Origin: Caldithrix abyssi DSM 13497
GTDB lineage: Bacteria; Calditrichota; Calditrichia; Calditrichales; Calditrichaceae
DNA: 64,000 nucleotides
Assembly (NCBI RefSeq): GCF_001886815.1
Contig: NZ_CP018099.1
Coordinates: 372,001-436,000, forward strand
Reading direction: 5' to 3'
Within the stretch, counting starts at the first letter, position 1, and each line of letters begins with the position of its first letter. The translations under genes and the position numbers were made by a program. Positions 7,642 through 16,921 of this stretch are shown piece by piece. Below the pieces are notes generated by a model, which saw only the letters and a program-made list of their open reading frames with translations, was not told where the DNA came from and ran no database searches.

Positions 7642-8886
7642 ATGGAAGAATATTTTAAACCGCAACCGATTAAAAGACCGTTTTTGTCAAAAGGCGTTAT
7701 CATTCTTTTAATATTGGCCGCTAATGGCATCGTCTGGAGTATTTTACGTTTCGGATTCGGTCTGGGCGCTGTAACCAATTTAAATAACCAGTTCCCATGG
7801 GGAATATGGATCGGAATTGACGTGGCTGCGGGCGTGGCCCTTGCAGCCGGCGGCTTTACCACTTCGGCCCTGGTGCACATCTTTTACCGGGAAGATTTCC
7901 ATGTGCTGGTTCGCCCGGCGATTATGACGGCCATGTTGGGCTACACCTTTGTGGCCATCGGCGTCATGTTCGACCTCGGACGTTACTACAATATCTGGCA
8001 TGTTCCCATTATGGGCAACAGCAACTCGGTTCTGTTCGAAGTAGGCATTTGCGTGATGACCTACCTGGGAACGCTGTACATCGAATTTTTTCCCATTGTA
8101 ACCGAACGCTTCATCGGACGCGTTCATCTAAAGGGAGTTCTGAAATTTTTAAACAAACCTATCGATCAATTTCTGCGTTTTATGGATTCTTTTTTAGGAA
8201 AGACGATGTTCTTTTTCATCATTCTGGGCGTGGTGCTTTCCTGTTTGCATCAATCGTCGCTGGGTACCTTAATGTTAATTGCCGGCAATAAAGTTCATCC
8301 CTTGTGGCAGACTCCTGTTTCCCCCCTGCTCTTTTTACTGTCTGCTTTTGCCGTTGGTTTTCCCATGGTCATCATGGAATCGTTAACGGCTTCGCGTTCA
8401 TTGGGTTTAAAGCCCGAAATGGATGTACTGCGCAAATTAGCCAGATTTGTCGGCCCGCTTTTAGGAATTTACCTGGCTTTTAAACTGGGCGATATGGTCA
8501 TCCGCGGAACGTATGTTTATCTGAATGAAATAAATTTACAAACCGTCATGTGGGTGATTGAAATGTTGTTCGGCGTTATTATCCCGGTGCGTATGTTTTT
8601 CTGGGACAAGGTATTGCAATCGCGCAGCCTGCTTTACTTTGCTTCTTTACTTGTAATATTTGGCGTTTTTATTAATCGCTTGAATGTGTTTGTAATCGCC
8701 TACAAACCGCCATACATTTTAGAACAATACTGGCCATCGTTTGGAGAGATTTCGATCACCGTCGGGCTTATTTCCATCGAGATTTTATTATACAGGGCGT
8801 TGGTCATGATTTTCCCTGTCATCTCGGTTCCATTAAAAGGCGTAAGCGCCAAAGCAAAATATGCAATTCGGGGAGTAATTCAATGA
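7642..8886 (+). CDS. NrfD/HybB-like integral membrane quinol-interacting subunit
   Basis: 414 aa, with about ten hydrophobic segments such as GVIILLILAANGIVWSIL, TMFFFIILGVVLSCL and LLYFASLLVIFGVFI. The motif NNQFPWGIWIGIDVAAGVALAAGGF near the N-terminus is characteristic of HybB/NrfD-type quinone-binding subunits. It has a strong ribosome site, GAGGAGG, before ATG 7642. It overlaps the next gene by 4 bp (ATGA), showing translational coupling. Together with the HybA-like protein and the 13-haem cytochrome it would form a quinol:cytochrome oxidoreductase that lacks a hydrogenase or molybdopterin subunit here. Confidence 0.92.
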   Translation: MEEYFKPQPIKRPFLSKGVIILLILAANGIVWSILRFGFGLGAVTNLNNQFPWGIWIGIDVAAGVALAAGGFTTSALVHIFYREDFHVLVRPAIMTAMLGYTFVAIGVMFDLGRYYNIWHVPIMGNSNSVLFEVGICVMTYLGTLYIEFFPIVTERFIGRVHLKGVLKFLNKPIDQFLRFMDSFLGKTMFFFIILGVVLSCLHQSSLGTLMLIAGNKVHPLWQTPVSPLLFLLSAFAVGFPMVIMESLTASRSLGLKPEMDVLRKLARFVGPLLGIYLAFKLGDMVIRGTYVYLNEINLQTVMWVIEMLFGVIIPVRMFFWDKVLQSRSLLYFASLLVIFGVFINRLNVFVIAYKPPYILEQYWPSFGEISITVGLISIEILLYRALVMIFPVISVPLKGVSAKAKYAIRGVIQ

Positions 8887-10013
8887 AAAAGTTAATAACA
8901 ATTTTCGGTTTTTTGATGATTTTAAGCGTCGTGGGTTGGGCGCAGCGTGTGGAGCATCATGCCAGCTTTCCGTTACGGTGCAGTGAATGCCATTATTGCG
9001 AAAAGCCAACCTATAATGAGCCGTGTTTAAAAATTTGTCCGGATTTTATTCGCGAAGGCATTACCGTTCGCCATTCGGTAGAAGATGCTCCGACTTTGTT
9101 GATTATCGACACCTTACAAAATCAGTATGCGCCGGCGGTTTTTACGCACCGCTTGCATGCCCAGATGGGAGAAATGATGGGCGGCTGTGAATCGTGCCAT
9201 CATCACAATCCGCCGGGGAAAGTGCGCCCCTGCATCGAATGCCATAAAGTTGAACGGGACATGAAAGATTTGTCCCGTCCCTCTTTGAAAGGCGCCTATC
9301 ACCAGCTGTGCATTAATTGCCATCGAAGCTGGGATACCGACTGGAGCAAGACTTCGGACTGTTATTTTTGTCATGAAAAAGCATCGAAAGATGTCACTAA
9401 AGACAAACAGCATCTTGAAAAGTTAGCGCAAAAGCGGCATCCCGCGCCCGAAACCCCGGACGTTTATGTGTTAAAAAGCGATTATGAAGAGGGGCCGATA
9501 GTAACGTTTTACCATAAACAACACATCGTCGCGTTTGGGTTGGATTGTAAAAGCTGCCATAAAAATAATGCCTGCGCCGACTGCCATAATCCCAATCTCA
9601 AAAAAGAAAAAGCGAAACTCGAGCACGATAACTGCCTGCCCTGCCATGAAACGGCCATCGACGAAAATTGCGAAAAATGCCATGGAACGCAAAAAAAGCC
9701 GCCTTTTGATCACGCCCAGACAGGATGGCCCTTAAAGCCTTTCCATAAAAGGTTGCCCTGTCAGGGCTGTCACAAAGATCAGGTCGAATTCAGCGCTTTG
9801 AAAACGGATTGTAACAGCTGCCACAAAACAAATTGGCAGGTTGGGACGTTTAATCATTCGGTAACCGGAATACAGCTGGATGAGAATCACGTAGAAATAG
9901 ATTGTGAAACATGCCATTTAAATCGTAAATTCAATCAAAGGCCACAATGCTCGGAGTGTCATGATGATAAATCGTTCCCGGCTGATGTGCCAGGAAAAGT
10001 AATAAAGGATTAA
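8883..10013 (+). CDS. Thirteen-haem periplasmic cytochrome c
   Basis: 376 aa with a signal peptide (MKKLITIFGFLMILSVVGWA). I count 13 CxxCH motifs: CSECH, CESCH, CIECH, CINCH, CYFCH, CKSCH, CADCH, CLPCH, CEKCH, CQGCH, CNSCH, CETCH, CSECH. Many histidines such as FYHKQHIVAFGL and FDHAQTGWPL could be distal ligands. The C-terminal half resembles the repeated 'FNHxxTxFPLxxxHxxxxCxxCH' pattern of class III/NrfH-neighbour cytochromes. The gene overlaps the NrfD-like gene by 4 bp and is the probable periplasmic electron acceptor or donor of that complex. Confidence 0.93.
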   Translation: MKKLITIFGFLMILSVVGWAQRVEHHASFPLRCSECHYCEKPTYNEPCLKICPDFIREGITVRHSVEDAPTLLIIDTLQNQYAPAVFTHRLHAQMGEMMGGCESCHHHNPPGKVRPCIECHKVERDMKDLSRPSLKGAYHQLCINCHRSWDTDWSKTSDCYFCHEKASKDVTKDKQHLEKLAQKRHPAPETPDVYVLKSDYEEGPIVTFYHKQHIVAFGLDCKSCHKNNACADCHNPNLKKEKAKLEHDNCLPCHETAIDENCEKCHGTQKKPPFDHAQTGWPLKPFHKRLPCQGCHKDQVEFSALKTDCNSCHKTNWQVGTFNHSVTGIQLDENHVEIDCETCHLNRKFNQRPQCSECHDDKSFPADVPGKVIKD

Positions 10014-10020
10014 AGACACA

Positions 10021-11886
10021 ATGTTTGATAAAATTTCATTTAAATTAATTTTAACCATTCTGGTGGTCGTTGTGCTGGTTTTTTTTGGTTTTGCGATTAT
10101 GTCGCTAAAAACGCAAAAAAATCTGGTGATGAGCCAGGTTAAAAACTTTGTTAACACGCAAAGCGAAACCATCAAAAACAGCACAAAAATGGCCATGCTC
10201 AGTAATAACAGGGAAGTTACCCATGAAATAATTCGAACGGTTGGGCAGCATCCCTCCATCCAGGAAGTCCGCATTTTGAACAAAGAGGGGCATGTGATGT
10301 ACGCGGCAGATAGTGCGGAAATTGGGATTGTGCTCGACAAAAAAGCGGAAGCCTGCTATTCTTGCCACGAATCGGATCGACCGCTCGAACGCCTATCCAT
10401 TTCTGAGCGTGTGCGAATTTATCGGCCGTCCCCTGATTCCGACCGAATTATGGGGATCATCAATCCCATCTACAATGAACCCTCTTGCTGGCAGGCCGAT
10501 TGTCATGCCCATCCCGAAAGCCAGAAAGTATTGGGCGTGCTTGATTTAACGGTTTGTTTAAAACAGGTAGATGAGGAAATTGCCCATGTGACACAGCAAA
10601 TGATCTTGATGGCCATTTTGGCGATTATTATTCTGGGCATTGTTTTGTGGCTGCTCATTAAAAAATTTGTAGATCAACCAGTAAAAAAATTGTTAACAGC
10701 CACTCGTCAGGTTGCCTCCGGCAATTTAAGCTACACCATTCCCGATTTGGGAAACGACGAATTAGGCATCCTGGCCCGCTCGTTTAACAACATGACGCGC
10801 AAGCTGGCCGAAGCCCGACAGCAATTATTCCAATCGGATAAAATGGCTTCTTTGGGACGTTTAGCCGCCGGCGTGGCTCATGAGATCAACAATCCCCTGA
10901 CAGGCATTTTAACTTATGCCAGTTTTCTCCTGAAACGAACCAAAGATCAACCGGAGCTGCACAACGACTTGCAGGTCATTGTTCGCGAAACCATTCGCAG
11001 CCGGGAGATCGTTAAGGGGTTGCTGGATTTTGCCCGACAGTCCATTCCGAAAAAAGTACGATCCGATATTCATCAGGTAATCGAACGCGCCGTAACCGTT
11101 CTTGAAAATCAGTTGACTCTTAATCACATCCAGCTGGAGAAAAAATATGCGCCGCGTTTGCCCCAAATCGCCATCGATCCCAATCAAATGCAGCAGGTGT
11201 TCACCAATTTAATTGTAAACGCTCAGCAGGCCATTGGGTCTAAAGGCGGCAAAATTACCATCAGCACGGCATTGGTTCGGCTTTCTCCTTATGGTAAGGT
11301 TCAAATTAAACAGGCGTTATGTCCCAAAGGGCATGACTTAATGGATGAGCACCTGCGCATTGATGGCCTGCCATCCATCAAGTTAAAAATTCGATTGAAC
11401 GGCGAAGAGGGCTTTGTGCATCTGGATCCCATTTACGGACGGAATAATTTCCGTTCTGAAATTTCGATCAAAAACGAGAATCCGGAGGACATTGTCTGTC
11501 CTAAATGTAATATTTCGCTGATTGATAAAGACCAGAAATGTCCGAAATGTGAGGCGCAGGTTTATACACTGGAAATACCGGGCAAGGGACAGCTGCACGG
11601 GTGCATTACCGATGCGTGCCAGTGGCAGTATTGGGATGCCGTTGAAAAACAGGGCCCGCGCGACTATATCGAAATTAAAGTCAGCGATACCGGCTGCGGC
11701 ATTCCACCGGAAATTGTCCACAAAATCTTTGACCCCTTCTTTACCACAAAGGGCCAGCAGGGAACCGGGCTTGGATTGGCGGTTATATGGGGCATTCTGG
11801 AAAACCATGAGGGCACGATTTCGGTAAAAAGCAAGGTAGGTAAAGGAACCACCTTTACCATCCATTTACCTGTACAAACAGGATAG
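10021..11886 (+). CDS. Haem-c-sensing histidine kinase with zinc-ribbon insert
   Basis: 621 aa. TM1 is about residues 10-29 and TM2 about 194-214, enclosing a periplasmic sensor. That sensor has CYSCH (112-116) and CWQADCH (156-162, CX4CH), so it probably carries one or two covalent haems. A HAMP domain (about 215-270) and HisKA with H287 (AGVAHEINNPLTG) follow. The ATPase domain has N box NLIVNAQQAI, G1 DTGCGIPPE and G2 GTGLGLAV. Between the N and G1 boxes about 130 residues are inserted (about 420-548) with CPKG, CPKC, CPKC, C528 and C533, i.e. one or two zinc ribbons. It starts 7 bp after the 13-haem cytochrome gene, so it may sense the redox state of that respiratory chain. Confidence 0.92.
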   Translation: MFDKISFKLILTILVVVVLVFFGFAIMSLKTQKNLVMSQVKNFVNTQSETIKNSTKMAMLSNNREVTHEIIRTVGQHPSIQEVRILNKEGHVMYAADSAEIGIVLDKKAEACYSCHESDRPLERLSISERVRIYRPSPDSDRIMGIINPIYNEPSCWQADCHAHPESQKVLGVLDLTVCLKQVDEEIAHVTQQMILMAILAIIILGIVLWLLIKKFVDQPVKKLLTATRQVASGNLSYTIPDLGNDELGILARSFNNMTRKLAEARQQLFQSDKMASLGRLAAGVAHEINNPLTGILTYASFLLKRTKDQPELHNDLQVIVRETIRSREIVKGLLDFARQSIPKKVRSDIHQVIERAVTVLENQLTLNHIQLEKKYAPRLPQIAIDPNQMQQVFTNLIVNAQQAIGSKGGKITISTALVRLSPYGKVQIKQALCPKGHDLMDEHLRIDGLPSIKLKIRLNGEEGFVHLDPIYGRNNFRSEISIKNENPEDIVCPKCNISLIDKDQKCPKCEAQVYTLEIPGKGQLHGCITDACQWQYWDAVEKQGPRDYIEIKVSDTGCGIPPEIVHKIFDPFFTTKGQQGTGLGLAVIWGILENHEGTISVKSKVGKGTTFTIHLPVQTG

Positions 11887-11894
11887 GTTGAATT

Positions 11895-12680
11895 ATGGGA
11901 GCAAAACAACTATTAGCCATTGACGACGAGCCGGTTATTCTGGACGCCATCAAACGCGTTGCCGGTTCGGAAGGCTGGCAGGTAACCACCACGTCCGACG
12001 CCAGAAAGGGGCTGGAACTGGCCTTAAAACACAACTACGATCTTTGCCTGTGCGATATCAAACTACCGGATATGGACGGCTTCGAGTTTTTACAACAATT
12101 AAGCCAGGCCGGCAGCCTGCTTCCTGTTATCATGATAACAGGCTATGCCACCGTAGAAAATGCGGTGAAATCACTGGACCTGGGGGCCATCGATTATTTG
12201 CCGAAGCCCTTTACGGCGGATGAGTTGCTGAGCGCGCTATACCGCGGGGACAGGTATGTGCAGGTAATAAAGGAGTATCAGGAGCAGCAATCCAATCCCT
12301 GTTCATTGATTGTTCCCTGTCCACCGCAGTGCAGAAAATTGGGGTACTCTTCCTGGTGTTTTATCGATCACGACGGTTCCGTAAAAGTCGGCCTTACCTT
12401 TCTATTCTTAAAAATTATCGGCTCCATTCGTAAAATCAATTTACTGCCTCTGGAGAGCGAGATTAATCAGGGATTTTCATGCGCCGAAATTGAAGCGGAA
12501 AACGGTCTTTTACATCCGGTGATTACGCCTTTAAGCGGACAAATTATCAGAAGAAATGAGGAAGTGGCACAAAATCCGTTGATCATTGAAAAAGACCCTT
12601 ATTTTAAGGGCTGGCTTTACATCATTGTACCCCAGAATTTGAATTACGAAATTAATCATTTAATGGTTTGTAATCAATAA
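11895..12680 (+). CDS. Response regulator receiver with degenerate GcvH-like domain
   Basis: 261 aa. Residues 5-120 are a CheY-like receiver with the acidic pair in AIDDEP, phospho-acceptor Asp in CDIKLPDMDG, Thr in ITGYATVE and Lys in YLPKPF. The C-terminal part (about 130-255) resembles the glycine-cleavage H protein fold: GYSSWCFIDHDGSVKVGLT, then HPVITPLSGQIIRRNEEV and a final YIIVP strand. No lipoyl-lysine motif ESVKA is seen. It has no DNA-binding domain. It lies 8 bp after the kinase gene, the probable cognate sensor. The output is unknown; it may bind a protein partner of the respiratory complex. Confidence 0.85.
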   Translation: MGAKQLLAIDDEPVILDAIKRVAGSEGWQVTTTSDARKGLELALKHNYDLCLCDIKLPDMDGFEFLQQLSQAGSLLPVIMITGYATVENAVKSLDLGAIDYLPKPFTADELLSALYRGDRYVQVIKEYQEQQSNPCSLIVPCPPQCRKLGYSSWCFIDHDGSVKVGLTFLFLKIIGSIRKINLLPLESEINQGFSCAEIEAENGLLHPVITPLSGQIIRRNEEVAQNPLIIEKDPYFKGWLYIIVPQNLNYEINHLMVCNQ

Positions 12681-12709
12681 ATCAGCAAGCTAAATAGAAG
12701 GAGAAAAAA

Positions 12710-13882
12710 ATGGGTGTATTTTTACTGATTGTCGCACTGGTTCTCTTCATCGTTGCCGACCTGATCATCCGCGCAATTCTGAAAAAAAGCGAAGAGAAAA
12801 AAATGCGCAGGTTACGACAGCAGGCCCTGGAAACTAACCTTAAACTGGATTTCAGCCATGAGGCTAAAACTCTTAAACGCGTGGAAGTGCCCAATCCCAA
12901 GGCGCGCATTTTAGCCGTTGATGATGAAGAGATCATTTTAGACAGTTTTAGAAAAATACTGGTTATGGCTGGCTATTCCGTTGATACCGTGGAAAGCGGA
13001 AAGGAAGCGCTGGCTTTAATCCAGAAAAGGCATTACGACTTTGTCTTTACCGATCTGAAAATGCCGGAAATGGATGGCATAGAAGTGTGCAAGGCTGTCA
13101 AACATCTGCGTCCGGATATCGATGTCATCATCATTACCGGTTACGCCACGGTAGAATCGGCCGTCGAAACCATGAAATACGGCGCCATGGACTATGTGCA
13201 AAAACCGTTCACCGAAGATGAACTGGTGGCCATGGTGGAAAAATTTTTAATACAACGCCAGGAACGCATTAAAAAGCAGTTGAAATCACGCGTTCACATC
13301 ACCCATGTCGGCGAACCAGAAGTGAAAGACACGGTAGAATTTTACATTCCCGGCGGTGTGTTTATCTCTCCCTGGCATACCTGGGCAGCCCTTACGGAAG
13401 GCGGAGAGGCTCATGTGGGAATTGATGACTTTGCCAATAAGTTGATCGGAAAAATCGATGCCATTGAAGCGCCCACGCCAGGAATGGAAGTAAAACAGGG
13501 CCAATTGCTTTTTAACGTGCGCATTGGCCAGAGGTCTATTCCCTTCCGCTCGCCGATCAGCGGCCGCGTTTTAAAGATTAATGGCCCGGTCGTTGAATCA
13601 CCAGACCGACTGGAAATTACGGCCTACGAAGATAATTGGATTTGCATGATCGATGCCGAGAGACTGGAAGAAGATCTGAAAAACTTGAAAATCGGACAGC
13701 AGGCCGTAAAATTCTTTGAGGAAGAGTTGGAGCGTCTGCAGGGCTACATTAAAAAATCTGTTAAATCCACCATCGATGAAAAACATGTGCCGGCCGATGG
13801 TAAGGTGTACATCGGGGAATTACAGGCCCTAAAGGACAAAGATTTTAACGCCATTGTGCACGATTTTTTTGAGAAAGAATAG
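12710..13882 (+). CDS. Membrane-anchored receiver with GcvH-like domain
   Basis: 390 aa. An N-terminal transmembrane helix (FLLIVALVLFIVADLIIRAIL) is followed by a charged linker and a receiver domain (about 65-185) with Asp in TDLKMPEMDG, ITGYATVE and VQKPF. Residues about 215-340 match GcvH: HTWAALTEGGEAHVGIDDFA, EAPTPGMEVKQGQ and FRSPISGRVLKIN. The lipoylated lysine segment is replaced by RIGQRS, so it cannot be lipoylated there. A coiled C-terminal region follows. GGAG precedes the ATG. It is the last gene of the operon and is followed by a good terminator. It may tether signalling to the inner membrane next to the quinol oxidoreductase. Confidence 0.85.
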   Translation: MGVFLLIVALVLFIVADLIIRAILKKSEEKKMRRLRQQALETNLKLDFSHEAKTLKRVEVPNPKARILAVDDEEIILDSFRKILVMAGYSVDTVESGKEALALIQKRHYDFVFTDLKMPEMDGIEVCKAVKHLRPDIDVIIITGYATVESAVETMKYGAMDYVQKPFTEDELVAMVEKFLIQRQERIKKQLKSRVHITHVGEPEVKDTVEFYIPGGVFISPWHTWAALTEGGEAHVGIDDFANKLIGKIDAIEAPTPGMEVKQGQLLFNVRIGQRSIPFRSPISGRVLKINGPVVESPDRLEITAYEDNWICMIDAERLEEDLKNLKIGQQAVKFFEEELERLQGYIKKSVKSTIDEKHVPADGKVYIGELQALKDKDFNAIVHDFFEKE

Positions 13883-13923
13883 CGCGTTTAATTCCGAAAC
13901 ACACAGTGCGATTTAAAGTGAGG

Positions 13924-13957
13924 CCCTGTACCGCTGAGCAGCAGTACAGGGTCTTTT
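13924..13957 (+). terminator. Terminator of respiratory/signalling operon
   Basis: Perfect 8-bp stem CCCTGTAC / GTACAGGG with a 12-nt loop, followed by TCTTTT. It lies about 40 bp after the stop of the second GcvH-like regulator. Confidence 0.8.
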
Positions 13958-14762
13958 AATGAATTCTGATAATGAAGCATTACGAAGAAGAGAATTAACT
14001 TATTTCCCCGCCGATCTTAAACCGTGAACGGTCAAAGCGCACTTTTAACTACATGCTTATCTCTTTTTTGAATAGACTTCTGAAAAATTATACTTTGGCT
14101 GTTAGCCAGAAAAGTCTTAAAAAACAGGGCACCGAAGAACTTTCTGTTTTATTTGAATGATGCAATTCTTCGCTTCACACAGAATGACCAATAAATCAAA
14201 CTTTCAGAGCTCTATTCTTGAAAAGGAAACAAATCTAAGGCCGCCTCAGGCGACAACCATTCAGCCACTAAACTACTAATGCAGCAAGTCCGCAACCAAA
14301 ATCAACCACAACGCGCGCAAAGTAATTTTCCTGCAGATTACGCCAATAATCGCAGAAAAAGATTAAACAAATTATTTTGAGAGAAAAGTTAAGCAAATCG
14401 GCACAATTTACGCGCATACCGTCATGGCGGGTATTCGGCATGACAGCCTGCGATCATTCAACCATTCAACTAATTAACCATTCAACCAATCCAGCAGCAC
14501 AATAATTTTCAAATCCCGCCCGGGAGGGACTAGATCGTTCAGAGGAAGTATCCTAAACGACTAAACCTCAAACTTCTAAACTCTTCAACCATTCTTGCTC
14601 ACACAGCGCAGGACAGAAGTGCCCGTCCACCATTCCCATAAACCGTCGCTTTTAATTGTGTCAAAAATCGCAATTTTGCTTGAATTAGCAATTGGAATTT
14701 AGTATTTTTAACGACTTGTAAAGCCAAGAACGAATCAAGACCTTTCAAAGAAGGAGGCAGAA
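13958..14762. repeat. Intergenic region with dispersed repeats
   Basis: No credible gene. 14291-14376 is one copy of an AT-rich dispersed repeat (core CGCAAAGTAATTTTC...CAGATTACGCC) also seen near 18.9, 29.0, 31.1 and 63.65 kb. 14461-14562 holds the 'ATTCAACTAATTAACCATTC' type stretch and the palindromic core TCCCGCCCGGGAGGGA, followed by AGGAAGTATCCTAA. The EF-G gene promoter must lie near 14650-14740, but I cannot single it out. AAGGAGG precedes the GTG. Confidence 0.6.
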
Positions 14763-16832
14763 GTGAAAGTTTTTCAAACGGATCACATTCGCAATATTGG
14801 ATTAGGAGGGCATGGTAGCAGCGGTAAAACCATGTTGTTTGAAGCGCTCCTCTTCAATCTGAAAGAAATCAATCGTATCGGTTCTATTGAACAGGGCAGT
14901 ACGGTTTCTGATTACAATCCTGATGAAATCGAACGTCAAATCTCCATTAGTTCTTCATTGGGACACGGCGTATGGAAAGATCACAAAATCAATATTATTG
15001 ATACGCCTGGCTATTCCGATTTTTTTGGCGAAGTGGTAAGCGCCATGCGTGTTGTGGACACCATGTTTGTGGTGGTATCTGCCGCTTCCGGGGTGGAAGT
15101 GGGCACCGAAATGGTGTGGGCCGAAGCCGCCAAGCAAGGCGTGCCGCGTTTTATTGTGATTAATAAGCTGGATCGCGAAAATATCGATTTCGACAACATC
15201 GTGCAGGGCGTGGTTGAGAGTTTTGGGCATCAGGTGGTTCTGGCCCAGTTTCCGGTAGAAACCGGCCCCAATTTTGACAGCATCATCGATCTATTTCGCA
15301 TGAAGATGTTGAAGTTTGCCAAAGACGGCAGCGGTAACTTCAGCGAAGAAGAAATCCCGGCCGAGTTAAAAGAAAAAGCAGAAGAGTTGTACTTAAAACT
15401 GGTGGAAGCGGTTGCCGAAAGCGACGACACGCTGATGGAAAAATACTTTGAAGCCGGCGAGCTGAGCGAAGAAGAGTTTAAAACAGGTTTCAAAAAAGCC
15501 GTGGCTAATGACGCTATTTTCCCCATCTTTTGTACCGCTGCTACGGCCAATGTGGGCGTAAAGCGTCTGCTGGATATTATTGTAAACTTTTGTCCGGCGC
15601 CCAACGAGCGGGGCGAAGTTAAAACCGAAGACGGAACCATTAAGGTCGATCCCAACGGCCCCACCGCCGCTCTGGTTTTTAAAACGATCTCTGAGCAGCA
15701 CATGGGCGAACTTTCCTTCTTTAAGGTTTTCTCCGGAAAATTAAAAACAGGCGAAGATGTGATTAATACGCGCGACGGCCATACAGAGCGGATTGGCCAG
15801 ATGTTCATCCTTAACGGTAAAAATAAAAAGAGCGTTGAAGAACTGCAGGCCGGCGATATTGGCGCGGTTGTGAAGTTAAAGAACACGCACACCAGCGATA
15901 CGCTTTGCGCCAAAGGCCATAATATTAAATTCCCGAAAATTGATTTTCCTGAACCGGTCATTCGTACCGCCATTAAACCGAAAGCCAAAGGGGACGAAGA
16001 AAAAATCAGTAACGGCCTGCATCTTTTACACGAGGAAGACCCGACCTTTCTCTACCACCAGGACCCCGAATTGCATCAGACCATCGTTTCTGGTCAGGGT
16101 GAATTACACTTACAAATCATTTTAAAACGTCTGCATCAAAAATTTAATGTGGAAGTAGAAGAAGAAGAGCCAAAAATTCCGTATCGCGAAACCATCCGCA
16201 AAACGGCCACCGCACAGGGTAAGTTCAAAAAGCAGACCGGCGGGCGCGGTCAATACGGCGATTGCCACCTGCGTCTGGAACCCATGGAACGCGGCGGCAA
16301 GTTTGAATTTTTAGATGAAATCGTGGGCGGCGTAATTCCGGGCAAATTTATTCCGGCCGTGGAAAAGGGCGTGATCGAAACCATGGAAAAGGGCGTGCTG
16401 GCCGGTTATCCGGTGGTGGATGTGCGCGTTGCGGTTTACGACGGCAGCTATCACACGGTGGACTCTTCGGAAATGGCTTTTAAGGTGGCCGCCTCCATGG
16501 CTTTCAAAAAGGCCTTTCTGGACGCCAATCCGGTGCTGTTAGAGCCGATCTACAACATCGAAGTGCGCGTGCCGGATGAATACATGGGCGATGTAATGGG
16601 CGATATTTCCAGCCGCCGCGGACGCATTATGGGCATGGATCGCGACGGGCGATTCCAGGTCATCAAAGCGCAGGTTCCGCTGGCTGAACTGTACCGCTAT
16701 TCCACCACCCTGCGTTCGCTGACCCAGGGACGCGGCATTCACAAACGCTCTTTCTCCCATTATGAAGAAGTGCCGCCCGATATCGCTCAAAAGATCATCG
16801 AAGCGTCCAAAAAAGAACAGGAAGAAAGTTAA
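14763..16832 (+). CDS. Elongation factor G, EF-G2 type
   Basis: 689 aa translational GTPase. The P-loop is GHGSSGKT (16-23) instead of the AHVDHGKT of classical EF-G; this form is usual in the EF-G2 branch. DTPGYSDF (G3) and NKLD (G4) follow. Domains II-V are present through PFRETI-like PYRETIRKTATAQGKFKKQTGGRGQYGD and a C-terminal region with MGDISSRRGRIMGMD. It starts with GTG preceded by AAGGAGG. It stands alone, away from ribosomal protein genes, consistent with a second EF-G paralogue whose function in cells is not settled. Confidence 0.93.
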   Translation: MKVFQTDHIRNIGLGGHGSSGKTMLFEALLFNLKEINRIGSIEQGSTVSDYNPDEIERQISISSSLGHGVWKDHKINIIDTPGYSDFFGEVVSAMRVVDTMFVVVSAASGVEVGTEMVWAEAAKQGVPRFIVINKLDRENIDFDNIVQGVVESFGHQVVLAQFPVETGPNFDSIIDLFRMKMLKFAKDGSGNFSEEEIPAELKEKAEELYLKLVEAVAESDDTLMEKYFEAGELSEEEFKTGFKKAVANDAIFPIFCTAATANVGVKRLLDIIVNFCPAPNERGEVKTEDGTIKVDPNGPTAALVFKTISEQHMGELSFFKVFSGKLKTGEDVINTRDGHTERIGQMFILNGKNKKSVEELQAGDIGAVVKLKNTHTSDTLCAKGHNIKFPKIDFPEPVIRTAIKPKAKGDEEKISNGLHLLHEEDPTFLYHQDPELHQTIVSGQGELHLQIILKRLHQKFNVEVEEEEPKIPYRETIRKTATAQGKFKKQTGGRGQYGDCHLRLEPMERGGKFEFLDEIVGGVIPGKFIPAVEKGVIETMEKGVLAGYPVVDVRVAVYDGSYHTVDSSEMAFKVAASMAFKKAFLDANPVLLEPIYNIEVRVPDEYMGDVMGDISSRRGRIMGMDRDGRFQVIKAQVPLAELYRYSTTLRSLTQGRGIHKRSFSHYEEVPPDIAQKIIEASKKEQEES

Positions 16833-16865
16833 TTTTGTGGCGTTGCAAATGAATTAACCACGTTA

Positions 16866-16900
16866 AAAGCCCAATACCTTTTTGGTGTTGGGCTTTGTTT
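16866..16900 (+). terminator. Terminator after EF-G2
   Basis: Long stem AAAGCCCAATACC / GGTGTTGGGCTTT with one mismatch and a 5-nt T loop, followed by GTTTT. It lies about 35 bp after the EF-G2 stop and just upstream of the HIT gene start. Confidence 0.8.
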
Positions 16901-16921
16901 TGTAAACGACGAGGAAAGATC

